A stretch of DNA of 64,000 nt from Suillus spraguei (taxonomy: Eukaryota > Basidiomycota > Agaricomycetes > Boletales > Suillaceae). Shown here one piece after another: positions 46,240-56,158 of the stretch; the stretch's first letter is position 1, and each line of letters starts with the position of its first letter. The stretch spans positions 62,001 to 126,000 of the forward strand of contig JABCPU010000035.1 of NCBI GenBank assembly GCA_016800925.1, given 5' to 3'. The notes under the pieces are model-generated. The model did not search any database. It had not been told where the DNA came from and saw only the letters and a program-made list of their open reading frames with translations. The position numbers were made by a program, and so were the translations under genes.

Positions 46240-46985
46240 ATGAAGCTCTCTCTTGTCTTCAGCGTGCTCGCATCCATCGTGATTGTTGCTACAGCGTACC
46301 CCACGCAAGGAGCAACAGGGATTGCGAAACGTTCTAGTGAGAATCCATAATTCATCACTATGTAGAGGTTGACTAATGTAACTTGCTGCTAGATGTGGGG
46401 AAGCGCGACTCGGAGGAAATTGGCATCGTTGACACCGACTATCAGTTCAAAGACTACAAGAAGAGGGATGAGGGGAAGCGCGACTCGTCGGACGTCGACG
46501 TTAACGACAACGACTATGACTTTAAAGACTACAGGAAAAGGAATGAGGGGAAGCGCGACTCGGAGGAAGTTGACCTCAACGACATCAATTATACCTTCGG
46601 GGGCTACAGGAAGAGGGAGGAAGGCAAGCGCGACTCGTCAGACGTTGACCTCAATGACATCGGCTATACCTTCGGAGGCTACAGGAAGAGGGCTGAGGAC
46701 AAGCGCGAGTCGGAGGAAGTTGACCTCGATGACATCAACTACAGCTTCGGAGGCTACAGAAAGAGGGATGAGGGCAAGCGCGACTCAGAGGAAGTTAATG
46801 TCCACGACGACGACTATAGCTTCGGAGGCTACAAGAAGAGAGACGAGGGAAAGCGCGACTCCGATGACGTTGATGCCAATGACTCTGGCTATACCTTCAA
46901 AAACTACAGGAAGAGGGGTGAGGAAAAGCGCGAGTCGGACGAAACTGACGCCAGTGACACCACCTATGTCTTCACTGATTACTAG
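46240..46985 (+). CDS. Kex2-processed repeat precursor 3, 8 units
   Basis: Exons 46240-46336 and 46393-46985 (56-bp intron) code for 229 residues. The signal peptide starts MKLSLVFSVLASIVIVATA, and the prosequence ends GIAKR. Seven 25-residue units and a terminal 17-residue unit occupy 38-229. Cores are YQFKDY, YDFKDY, YTFGGY (2), YSFGGY (2), YTFKNY and YVFTDY, each but the last followed by KKR or RKR and then EGKR-type sites. Residues between the aromatic positions vary more here than in the other two precursors. It is intact. Confidence 0.85.
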
Positions 46986-47714
46986 GACCTCTTGGCTTGA
47001 CACTACACAAGTGAGTTATAGTTCTATGTCTTATTTTTTGTGGAACTCATCCATCATACTAGGTCTGGCATCCCCGCAGCCTTACCTACAAATTATTTCA
47101 CTGTACATCTATATATCATGATCTCTTTATCTGGTTGCTGCCATATTACGTGCCTATGTAATACAGTCCTAGTTGTTTCTCTTTATCGGGTTGCTTTGTT
47201 TCTGACCTGTTACGTGTCTATGTAATACAATCCTAGTCGTTTCGCTCTTTTCGAGTTAACTATAGACCCAGCGTTCTTGCCACTATCTGATGACATTGTG
47301 GATTGCGTTGTCCAACTCGCGTGTTCTCACCTCGAGTTTGTTCGGTTCCTCTTTAACATAAGAGGGACAGTATTCAATTGTAGTCGGTTCGTTCGAGGCA
47401 TATCATGGGCCAATTATCTTCTCTTCACTCTTGAATGGTCTTACTGCGGGAGACTCGCATCCTAACAAATAACGTGTACCAACATATATATTGCGTATGG
47501 CTAGAAGAAAAAATTGCGACAGAACTGAGAAAGCAATAAACCTAACCAAAATTTTGAGCGTCGTTCTCTGTCAATCACTAGGACTCCTGCAACTTATCGT
47601 TAATGCAGTTGAACTATGAAATCGAAATCTTCTCGATGCTACTCAACCGCACAAGACGAAAGAGCGACACATTCTCATTCGACGCGTAGACATAGTCTGC
47701 ATGCGCTCGTATAT
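46986..47714. other. Downstream flank of precursor 3
   Basis: This matches the flanks of precursors 1 and 2 to about 47550, then unique sequence runs to the hAT element. No gene is present. Confidence 0.6.
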
Positions 47715-48961
47715 TAGTGCTGCCGCAGTCCGGTCCCGAACCATGGTTCGAACCTGAACCCATCCAGACTGGACCAGTGGTTCGGTCACAGGTTTGGTCT
47801 CTCTCCTGGACCGAACCCCCTAACAGGTTCGGGGTTCGATGTCGTCACTGAAAAATGCGGACCGGTTCGGACGCGTCCGAACCGGTCCGAACCTGCACCA
47901 TGTGCACAATTCCAGCTGCGTGTTTTTCGTGAGGCTTCCTGTCAGTTTAAGTAGTGCGCTCACCAACTTCTGTTCCTTCTCTTCTTTTGACAGTAGCATT
48001 CCCCACATTGCACAAGCAACAAGGGTACTTTTTTCAGCTATGCAACGACTCGAAGCACCGGTACTATGTTCACCGTCTCTCATGTTTGATAAGTTGCTAA
48101 CTTCTGATGTTTTTTCATTCAGAATATACCTACTACTGTGGTGATTCCTGGGTTTTCCACCAAGTTTGCGCAATGGATTGTCATTTTGGAACTTGAAGGT
48201 GCGCAACATTTTTTTATTTAGTTTGAGATATATATATTCACTTGTGGTATAGGTTCAACATTTGCACTCCCTGCTGTAACTATGTTCGAGCCTCCCTCGC
48301 TTGCTCGCCAAGGCTCGTATGGCCATAATTGGATGTGAAGCTCTGTCAAATCGCGTGTCGTGAATGACGCAACCACACGAAGGCCTCGTCAAGAACTCGA
48401 GGACTATCTAGATGCACCGCTCGAGGACGTCAACAATGTGGTGGCTTGGTGGGGTGTACGTCTCGTTATTTTATTTGTATTGCTTTCGTACTGACATGAT
48501 TCAAAAAACTTTAAAGCACCATTCTATACAATACCCAACTATTTCCCGCATTGCAAAGGACTACCTCGCCATTCAGGGATCAGCTGTTGCGTCTGAGAGA
48601 GCATTTTCGAGCGGCGGTGTTACTGGGACCGTGCGTCGCAGCTGTTTGAAGCCAACAACATTCGAGGCTCTTCAATTGCTCAAGAGTGCATACCACCAAG
48701 GTCACATCTCCGCAACAGCCCAGGCTGAATTCGCCGCTCCTTATGATAACCGCGTCGATGTCAATGAAGAGTTCTAGTAGCTATTCGTATTGTACATGTC
48801 ATTTTCGTTTTGATTTTTTTTGCTAATTAAATCAACGGTTCGAGGGTTCGAACGCGTTCTGAACCTGAACTGAACCCTTGTGAACGCATTCGAAGGCATC
48901 CGGTCCAGGGTTCGCAGATATAGGGTGATGAACCTAACCGAACCGGACTTCGGCAGCACTA
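47715..48961. mobile_element. hAT-family DNA transposon, internally deleted, with 8-bp target duplication
   Basis: Terminal inverted repeats TAGTGCTGCCGCAGTCCGG and TAGTGCTGCCGAAGTCCGG bound a 1247-bp element. It is flanked by a perfect 8-bp duplication, TCGTATAT (47707-47714 and 48962-48969). Subterminal regions are full of GGTTCG / CGAACC motifs, possible transposase-binding sites. Most of the transposase gene is gone. Confidence 0.92.
48392..48777 (+). pseudogene. hAT transposase, C-terminal dimerisation domain remnant
   Basis: A short exon (48392-48455, ELEDYLDAPLEDV...AWW) joins through a GT-AG intron to 48517-48777. The second part contains YPTISRIAKDYLAIQGS, ASERAFSSGG and PTTFEALQLLKSAY, the classic hAT C-terminal dimerisation region. 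The catalytic N-terminal parts are absent. Confidence 0.85.
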
Positions 48962-49059
48962 TCGTATATTGCTTGCAGCACTTCTCCACCTTCCACATTA
49001 ATAGACTCATCTGACGTGCTCGCTCTTCATGTCAGACAAGACGACCTTCAGCATTGCCC

Positions 49060-49790
49060 CGACAAGCCTAAGTGTTCATATTTGTTGCCTGCTCTAAATA
49101 AGACTCAGAAGATGAGGAAGAAGAGATATCATCGTCATTAATGGCAACCAGTTCAAGAACGAGCTGATAAATATGAAGTAGGGTATCTGCTGTCGGGGTG
49201 AACATAAAACCGTGATTTCTGTAGACTGAATTCTGGCGAAGTGTCAGTGAATGCATGGCAGAATTGAAAGTTTGGTAGTCCTTTCAAGGGGCCAGTAAGG
49301 CGACGCCTGAGTGATGGGGGAAATTGACCTTGAGCACGTCCCGAATTGTAGTGTAGAGCATATGATCAAGAAGCCCTAAATCGAGGTGGCCGTGATTCTC
49401 TACAAAAGATGATATATCAGTACGGGAAGTGTCGAGGGGCACTATTCATTTTGTCAGGTCTCGAAGGGACGAATCTGTAAAAAGTACGAGTGCAGCAGAT
49501 CCAAGGTCAAGTACTTTCGCCAGCTTTCTTGTGATAAGCGCAAGAAAACATCTGCATCTTCGCAGACATCGTCGCCTAGTTGTCTGAGCCCCTACGAAGT
49601 TCCCTGTGTGCTATGTTCATCAACAGATAATCGATTTGTATGACCAAGGATGATCTGTACCTGAACATTTTGTCAAGGGCCCATGAATGATCGCCAGACT
49701 TCGATTTGTATTCCATGATACGTAGCTCGCAGAGAACGGCGATATGCTGAATGAGATTCACATGCGAACAACTTATTGATGTTGATGCGC
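49060..49790 (-). pseudogene. Multi-exon gene relic, unrecognised
   Basis: Successive minus-strand stretches look coding but shift frame: IQHIAVLCELRIMEYKSKSG, DVFLRLSQESWRKYL, HLDLGLLDHMLYTTIRDVLK and a Ser-rich end near 49068. A related fragment lies at 30870-31010. No family is recognised. Confidence 0.4.
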
Positions 49791-49973
49791 CTAACTACTC
49801 AGCGCTATTACACACAGCTTTGTATCCTCACAAGTGTGCGTCAACGGCGTAAGCATCGCTTCTTAGTCACAAACTAAGTGGCACCCAGAGTAAGACCCCA
49901 AAAAACCCCAAAAAACACTACCTAGATAAGTTTTCACCCATTTTCGATCACTGACATGCCTCCAGGGGACACA

Positions 49974-50246
49974 CATCAGGAAATTCACACATTCCTTGAC
50001 GTGCCCTTATGCAGACTTATTTACACTTAACTGCCTTGGTGAAATTGAATCTACTTGTCCAAAATTTCAATGTGAGTGAATTCAGAAAAAAAATGTTGAG
50101 ATATATTAATATACATGTTTTATTATATTTCGCACTCAAAAAATATAAGATATGCCAGGTGAATGATGTGAGAGAGAGCAAACAAGTTTTGAGATAAGTG
50201 AGTTAAGCTGATTAAGCACGTCAAGGAATGTGTGAATTTCCTGATG
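49974..50246. mobile_element. MITE-like foldback element
   Basis: A 31-bp terminal inverted repeat begins CATCAGGAAATTCACAC at 49974 and is mirrored exactly at 50216-50246. It encloses about 210 bp of AT-rich, non-coding DNA. It interrupts the first LINE leader. A target duplication could not be fixed. Confidence 0.75.
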
Positions 50247-50337
50247 CAGGTATGGGGCCACCCAATCTGACTCCTACCACCAGTCCCAACACCTGCAATA
50301 CTACAACAAGCCCCACCACGACAGGAAATAGAATCAA

Positions 50338-50948
50338 TGGCCAACATTGTTATGGACACTACTGGAGCTGAAGCCTACCTCACTGCCAAGCTACTATGTC
50401 AAGAAGGCCAACCCTTCACTCTCACCCACATCTCGTCAATTCTATTTCACATCACCCAGATGTCAGTCACCATGCCGGCACCAGTAATCACAGCGATATA
50501 GGCAGTAGCCTTTCTCCTCAAGAAATGCACAGCTTGCAAGATTGCAGAAACTCCAGCTAGACAACTGTCGGTCTCGCTAACTCCCCAGATAGTCAAACAA
50601 GTGATGGCAGCCATCAAGCCCCAAACAGATGAACTACTGACAGCAGTGGCTGACCTCAAAAACAAAAACTCTGCTCAACAACCAGATGTGAAAGTGGCCA
50701 TGACTATCACGAATGCCGAACATCTATATTGATCAATCAAAGAGGAGCATGATGAAAGGAGGGAGGACCTGAAAATATCAGCGGACAGGTTAGATGAGAC
50801 AGCTAATGAACTACATGCATCTACAGCTGAGTGCCATAACATGCTTAAGACACTAACACTCTCGTTAGGATTCATGCAAGGACAGATAGATCAACTATCA
50901 ATGCAACTGTCAAACCAACCCATCCCAGCCACTCAAGCTCACCACTGA
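50338..50948 (+). pseudogene. LINE ORF1 N-terminal copy, broken
   Basis: The frame reads EAYLTAKLLCQEGQPFTLTH and ILFHITQM, parallel to EKYLASVLLCQADEPLTLLH and ILFQITQM in the next ORF. In-frame TAG and TGA codons interrupt it near 50502 and 50730. Confidence 0.7.
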
Positions 50949-51123
50949 TTGCTTCTTAGTCTCACACTAAGTGGCACCCTGGATCAAGACCCCAGACACC
51001 ACACCAGAACACTGTGCTCAACGATGTCAATGCTGCCCAATGGCATCACCAACTGACCCAGCTCCATCCAGAAAACCACTAAATCACCTAAAAAACAGAT
51101 ACTAGATACTAACCTTAAAGCTC

Positions 51124-52947
51124 ATGGAGCCAGCAAAGGCGCCAGAAAAGAAAAGCTCAATGGGCAAGAAAGGTTTGGTGGGTGACACCACCACTGTCCC
51201 AAGGAACCAATTGCACCCAGATGATATTGAAGCCCTTCCAGGAGCAGTGACGAACCTAGAGTCTGCAGAGAAGTACCTAGCTAGTGTCCTCCTATGCCAA
51301 GCTGATGAACCTCTTACCCTGCTGCATATGGCAGGAATACTATTCCAAATCACCCAAATGGTCAAGCCCATTCCACTTGCCATCACCAATGCCATCCAGG
51401 CAATGACCTTTATCCTCAAGCACCAGGCTGCATCTGAAATTGCGGAGGTCATTGCTAAAATCGCAGCTGAACAACTCTCAACCTCACTTTCAACCAACAT
51501 TGTAAATAACATAATCACTGCCATAGCCCCGCAAGTAGCATCCATTCACACCACTGTGGAGACCATTAGAGATGCAATGGAACACTCCTCAAAACTCAGG
51601 GACTCACTAGAATGGGAGAAGGAGGAAGAACGAAACGACCTCAAAACAGCAGCAGAATGGATTGAGGATGCAGTAGACACTCTCTATGAATTGATTGAGG
51701 ACTGCAACAAGTCCTACAAGCTACTCACCCCCTCCCTGGAGTTCACCCAAGACCATCTCAACAACCTCACCTCACACCTAGCCCAGCACCCCGGCACCTT
51801 CTTGCAAGAAAAACCCCTCACACCTCCTTCAATCCCTCCCACATATAGCTTGGTTGCAGCTACTAACCTCCCTCCCCCCTTCGATAAGGCAGTGGCCAGG
51901 GCTTCCCTCCACACCAAACAGATCCTGCTCGACCCAACACCGGGCCACTCACTATTCCCCCCAGAGGCCACTAATGCCTCCATAGCCAAGCGGATCTCCA
52001 ACATCCTTGTTGAAATATGTAATGACAGCACCCCCACAGGCACTGTCCAAGCGGTTCAGCATCTTTGCAATGGAGGATTGATCATCAACTTAGATAGTGA
52101 GCAGTTGGCAAGTTGGCTCAAAGGTCCTACAGGTTGCATGTTGCTTGAGACCCACCTGGACTTGATGATGTGCATCCGTGATAGGACATATGCCATAGTC
52201 ATCCAATTCCTCCTCATCACCTATGAAATCAAATGAGATGACTTCACACGCCACATTGAAGCCAAAAACTACCTCCCTCCCAGCTCCATCACCTCTATCG
52301 GGTGGATCAAACCCCCTCAATGCCGTACAAGGGAGCAATGCACTGCCTTCACCCTACTCCAAATCAAGGATGCTGAAACTGCCAACAACATCCTCAAAAA
52401 AGGGCTATGTATTGACACTCACCATTATGCTGTCAGTAAGGATCACAAGGAACCCATCCGCTGCACTAAATGTCAGAAATTTGGACATATGGCCTGCAAC
52501 TGCTCCTCTCCCCATGATGTCTGTGGCACCTGCAGTGGGCGTCACTGGACTGCACAGTGTAACTCCTTCTGCACAGAATGCTGTGTGAACTGTAAGAGCC
52601 AAGGTCATACCAGCTGGAGTCGCAAGTGTCCAGAATTCATCTGCCGCTACAAAGCCTTGGATGATCTCTACCCAGAGAACAAGCTCCCCTTCTTCCCCAC
52701 AAGCTCCTCCTGGACCCCAACGACCCACCCAGCGACCTGATCTCCTAGACCACCCATAGATGCACCCACTCGTCCCCATTGTACCCCTGCCTCCCGATCA
52801 GCAGAACCACACATGCTGACCCCAACCCTGACCCCTGCACCTAGCCAGACCCTCTCCAGCAAACAATCGACACTCACCTTCCAATCAGTCACTCGACCAC
52901 AGAAAACCGAATCTGAACTCAACTCCACCATTCCAGCCCCCCCTTGA
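51124..52947 (+). pseudogene. LINE ORF1 (gag-like RNA-binding protein), two TGA stops
   Basis: A single frame runs from MEPAKAPEKK to TGA at 52945-52947, broken by TGA at 52234-52236 and 52738-52740. It has a helical N-terminal half and three zinc knuckles: CTKCQKFGHMACNC, CGTCSGRHWTAQC and CVNCKSQGHTSWSRKC. Such ORF1 proteins bind the LINE RNA. Readthrough of the two TGA codons would give about 607 residues. Confidence 0.82.
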
Positions 52948-52952
52948 CACCA

Positions 52953-53235
52953 ATGAACATCACTCCTTCCCCCTCCCCTCCTTCCTCCTCTTCCTCCTCC
53001 TCCTCCTCCTCCTCCTCGGCTCCCTCTTCCTCCACCTATTCAACCACCAATGCAGGCCCTAACACTCCCCCTTCAATGTCTGAACAACCTACCTCTACCC
53101 CAGTTAGCTTAAAAATTTGGCAGCAGAACCTCAATGCCTCCTTATCGGCCCAAGAATCCCAAATGAATGGCCACGATATCACTAACCATGATCTCTTAGT
53201 CATCCAGGAACCCTATATCAACTTTCTTCATAATA
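52953..53235 (+). pseudogene. LINE ORF2 N-terminus (AP endonuclease start), truncated
   Basis: It starts 5 bp after the ORF1 stop. A Ser-rich leader encoded by a TCC repeat is followed by LKIWQQNLNASLSAQE and HDLLVIQEPYI, the first two strands of the apurinic endonuclease fold. The recognisable domain ends soon after; the open frame to 53729 does not continue it. Confidence 0.75.
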
Positions 53236-53984
53236 CTTGTGCCAGTCACTGCTGGCGTGTTCTATACCCTATGTTACAAGAACACCTTCTTGCGCCCCTA
53301 CTATCATTTTTCCTCCTATGCATCGCCATCTACTCTCATCCTGATGAGGCCTCCATCCTCATCTGGCTTGCCATCATCACGCCCTACCTTGCCTCCTCCA
53401 TCATTGCTAAACGCGCACTCTTCTGGTACCCCTTGCGCTCATGTATGCTCTTCGCGCTCCCCGCGCTTCTTGCATCTCAAATGCCTCTGTCGCGTTCAAT
53501 GCCTTCCCCTGTGCTTCAACACGCGCTATCCCCTGGTTCACACAAACAGCCTTCTGGCTCAAGGACTACGTCTGGTGTTGTATTTCCTTTTATCTTTTCC
53601 TTTGCATCTACCTATGACTCGTGCGTCACCTCATTGGCTTGTACCTTTTATACCTTCAGCTCCACACTTATGATTCCCTTTTGCACATGTGTGCATTCAT
53701 TGGTTCATACGCCTCTGACTCATCTGTGAGCATGCGTCTTCCTATTGGCTATCTGACTTCATACTTAATCTAGCAATACTTACATATTCGCGCTCCACTT
53801 CAATCTTACATATAAATATGTGCAGATAGCCTTTGTACTTCTTTAACTTGAATCTACTTGATCTTCGACCCTGAACTTCCTTTGATAAGCTTTTCATAAT
53901 CTTATTGTCACTATTCAAACTTCATAGAAGCTCATCGCTTCTATGTCCTTGATCGTCATCAAGAACCTCATCTCTGTGATGTAG
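53236..53984. other. Unassigned sequence, possible LTR or promoter fragment
   Basis: It includes several ATTGG boxes (53633, 53697, 53743), a TATA-like ACATATAAATATG at about 53810 and CTTCGACCCTGAAC. The last resembles the sequence just inside the 5' LTR of gypsy A. It ends abruptly at the gypsy A2 LTR. Confidence 0.35.
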
Positions 53985-54448
53985 TGTTACGACTGGGGTG
54001 GCGTCACCAGTGACAGTGAAAAGACACAGCCGGTCTGCTGGGAAGTTCTTACAATGTCCAAGAGAGGACAAGGTGAAAGTACAAGGAACGTGTTCTGAGT
54101 ACGATCAAGGGTTCGGCCTCAATGACAAGTCTAAGAGGTTCTGTGAGAATAGAGACTAAGACTAAGGAGTGCTTAGACTTAGAGACGATTCAAGACGACT
54201 TAGGTTGGAGACCTAAGCGAAGGAGATTCCAGGTAAAACCCAGTAAGATTAAAGTAAAGAATCTACTACAAGTACACTGTGCTTATATAGGTAGATATGT
54301 GTGCACAGACCAGGTAACCGTGAAAATGTAACTGCATATCCTAATAAGGAAGGCATGTGTTGTACAGATGGTTGAGCATATGAGTCGAAGTCATGTGACA
54401 TGAAAAAGAAGATAAAAGAAAGTGAATAGGGGACGTACAACTGTAACA
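53985..54448 (-). repeat. 3' LTR of gypsy A2
   Basis: 464 bp, bounded by TGTTACGACTGG and CAACTGTAACA on the plus strand. It aligns with 60713-61085 plus 61569-61668 and with the solo LTR at 61086-61563 (inverted). Confidence 0.9.
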
Positions 54449-54657
54449 TTACCCCCTTATTACATTGAAAGTCACCGGCTTTCAAACATCTCTGTTGTGT
54501 CATAGACGGGTCATAGTCGTCATAGTTAGCGACGTCTTCATCAGTGGCACTTCCTCCTAACATATAAGCCGCTTCCTCCTCTGCTACAGTCCTTGCCCGT
54601 TGACCTTCTTTTCATCGTCGACGGTTAATAAGATACTGTTCCCACCTACGCAGTGCA

Positions 54658-55131
54658 TTATAAAATCCATCGTCTTCCAGGTAAGTGTAAACGGGGGTTC
54701 CCCAAGACGCTGAGGGCAGTAAATGGACAGATGGGTAGGAGCATGTCACAGACAGATTTGGCATTGGTAGTGAGACAATTCTTTTGCCGATGTCCGACGA
54801 TGCCACAGAATCGACATTTCCTGTTTTCATCAGTGTTAGAAGTGGACATGCGTAATGGTGATGGTGAGATAATGGGTTTAGGACTGGCGGATCTAGCATG
54901 CTTCTTCCCTTTCTGTCGTGTCATGCGTTTTAAGGCGAAGGCATTGTCACGTTGAAGCTGTGCCTGTTGCTTGCTGGTTAGCATGTACGCGGATGCGGGG
55001 AGGTCAGGAGTAGTCCCTCGTTCAGCAACCGCAAGAAGTTTGTTGGAGGAAGAAGGAGAGGTGATGCCTAAGTCTTTTACTAAGACTGGCGAGACAGGAT
55101 CCATTGGACCAAATGATGACGGGATAGACAT
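54658..55131 (-). pseudogene. Extra 3' ORF of gypsy A2, CCHC zinc-knuckle part
   Basis: The frame contains CRFCGIVGHRQKNC, a C-x2-C-x4-H-x4-C knuckle, after a basic region (RQKGKKHARSASPKP). It lies in sense between the chromodomain and the 3' LTR. It probably formed one protein with 55268-55945, as the sequence between encodes PAWLYEPCTEEQCEAAKRLG in another frame. Confidence 0.6.
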
Positions 55132-55267
55132 GGGAGGGTGAATGTGAAGGTCGCGAAGTCGAGGGCCGAGTGTTATTAATTCAGCAACAGGAATCCTAAT
55201 CTTTTTGCAGCTTCACACTGTTCTTCTGTACAGGGCTCATACAGCCATGCAGGATGGTCATGAGAGA

Positions 55268-55945
55268 CTATGACAGGAGGCGGTGAGGTCGGTTGTTCAA
55301 TAGGAGATGGGGTTCAGGGGGATGCGAGGTCAGCTTGGTTTGTTGTAGATCAGTGATGGCTTCTTCGACTAAGTTTCTGGCTGCTCTAGTTTCAGCGACT
55401 GATTGCTGGATGGTTTCGATGACCGCGTTGGTGAGCTGTCCGATCTCTTGGACAGCAGTGCATAAGCCAGCAAGGGCGTCAATACTAGAATACATGCGCA
55501 AAGAAGAGGGTGCTGGAATAGGAAGTGGCGTATCTTTCTGCGGAGAGGGAGGTCGAGCAACGCCTGCTCGACATTCGGCCACGATGTGAATAGCTTCTTC
55601 AACATCGCTTTTAAAAGAACCAGGAAGCAACAACATAGCATAAGAACAAATGCGTTTTTGAAGATGTAAGAAGCGTTGATGATATGTAGTGTCTGTGGTT
55701 TCATTGGCTGTGGCTTCGATGAGGGCGGCAGTACGGATAATGTTGATGAGAAGGAGGGCCAGGAAGGCACCTCTTTCTGTGAGGATTCTTTCAATTTCAA
55801 GGGCGTGTCCTTCACATAGAAGGGCGGCTTTGATGTAGGAGGTGTTGTCAATTTCGGTGGCAAGGGTTCCATAGTTTTCAGCATCAGAGTCGGAGTCATT
55901 GTTGGCAACGGTGACGGGGGTGATGTAGGCAGTGGGGAAAGACAT
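55268..55945 (-). pseudogene. Extra 3' ORF of gypsy A2, N-terminal helical part
   Basis: 225 residues start MSFPTAYITPVTVANN; the fold is mainly helical (for example ALEIERILTERGAFLALLL and CTAVQEIGQLTNAVIETIQ) with a Pro-rich linker. The plan (helical region, linker, CCHC knuckle downstream) resembles a second Gag-like protein. No env or known accessory family is recognised. Confidence 0.5.
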
Positions 55946-55999
55946 TTTGATGGTGGTAGTTGATCAAGTGCTTTGTGCAGTTGGTTGACTGAAGGATAA

Positions 56000-56158
56000 T
56001 CAGAGGGCGTGTTGCTTCTTATAAGCATTTAATATTCGAGCGGAGTTCTTCAAGTTCTTTTCTGGGAGCCATTTGTTGTCTCCTGATGAATATCCTTTCC
56101 AAGAAACAAGATAGCGTTGGCGAGTACCGGTTCCTTTGTGAGAAAGAATTGCTTCTAT
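56000..56158 (-). pseudogene. Chromodomain of gypsy A2, out of frame
   Basis: The minus strand reads [22 protein letters not shown] and NKWLPEKNL to a stop at 56000-56002, a typical chromovirus C-terminal chromodomain that targets integration to modified histones. A tandem duplication of TATGA just upstream shifts it out of the integrase frame. Confidence 0.82.

Larger units (their letters stand above)
49857..53235 (+). mobile_element. LINE 5' region: tandem leader and ORF1, ORF1, start of ORF2
   Basis: A leader with CTTAGTC...CTAAGTGGCACCC occurs at 49863-49890 and again at 50953-50985, each followed by a related ORF1 N-terminal region. The second runs on into complete ORF1 and the first part of ORF2. 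The 3' end is missing, the reverse of usual LINE truncation. Confidence 0.7.

Noticed and set aside
46393..47121. 242-residue Thr/Ser/Arg-rich ORF over precursor 3
   Set aside because: Alternative frame of the repeat gene; it has no signal peptide and extends into the non-coding flank.
53270..53729. Continuation of LINE ORF2 in the long plus-strand frame
   Set aside because: After about 53235 the residues no longer resemble the endonuclease fold, and the region looks like promoter or LTR DNA.
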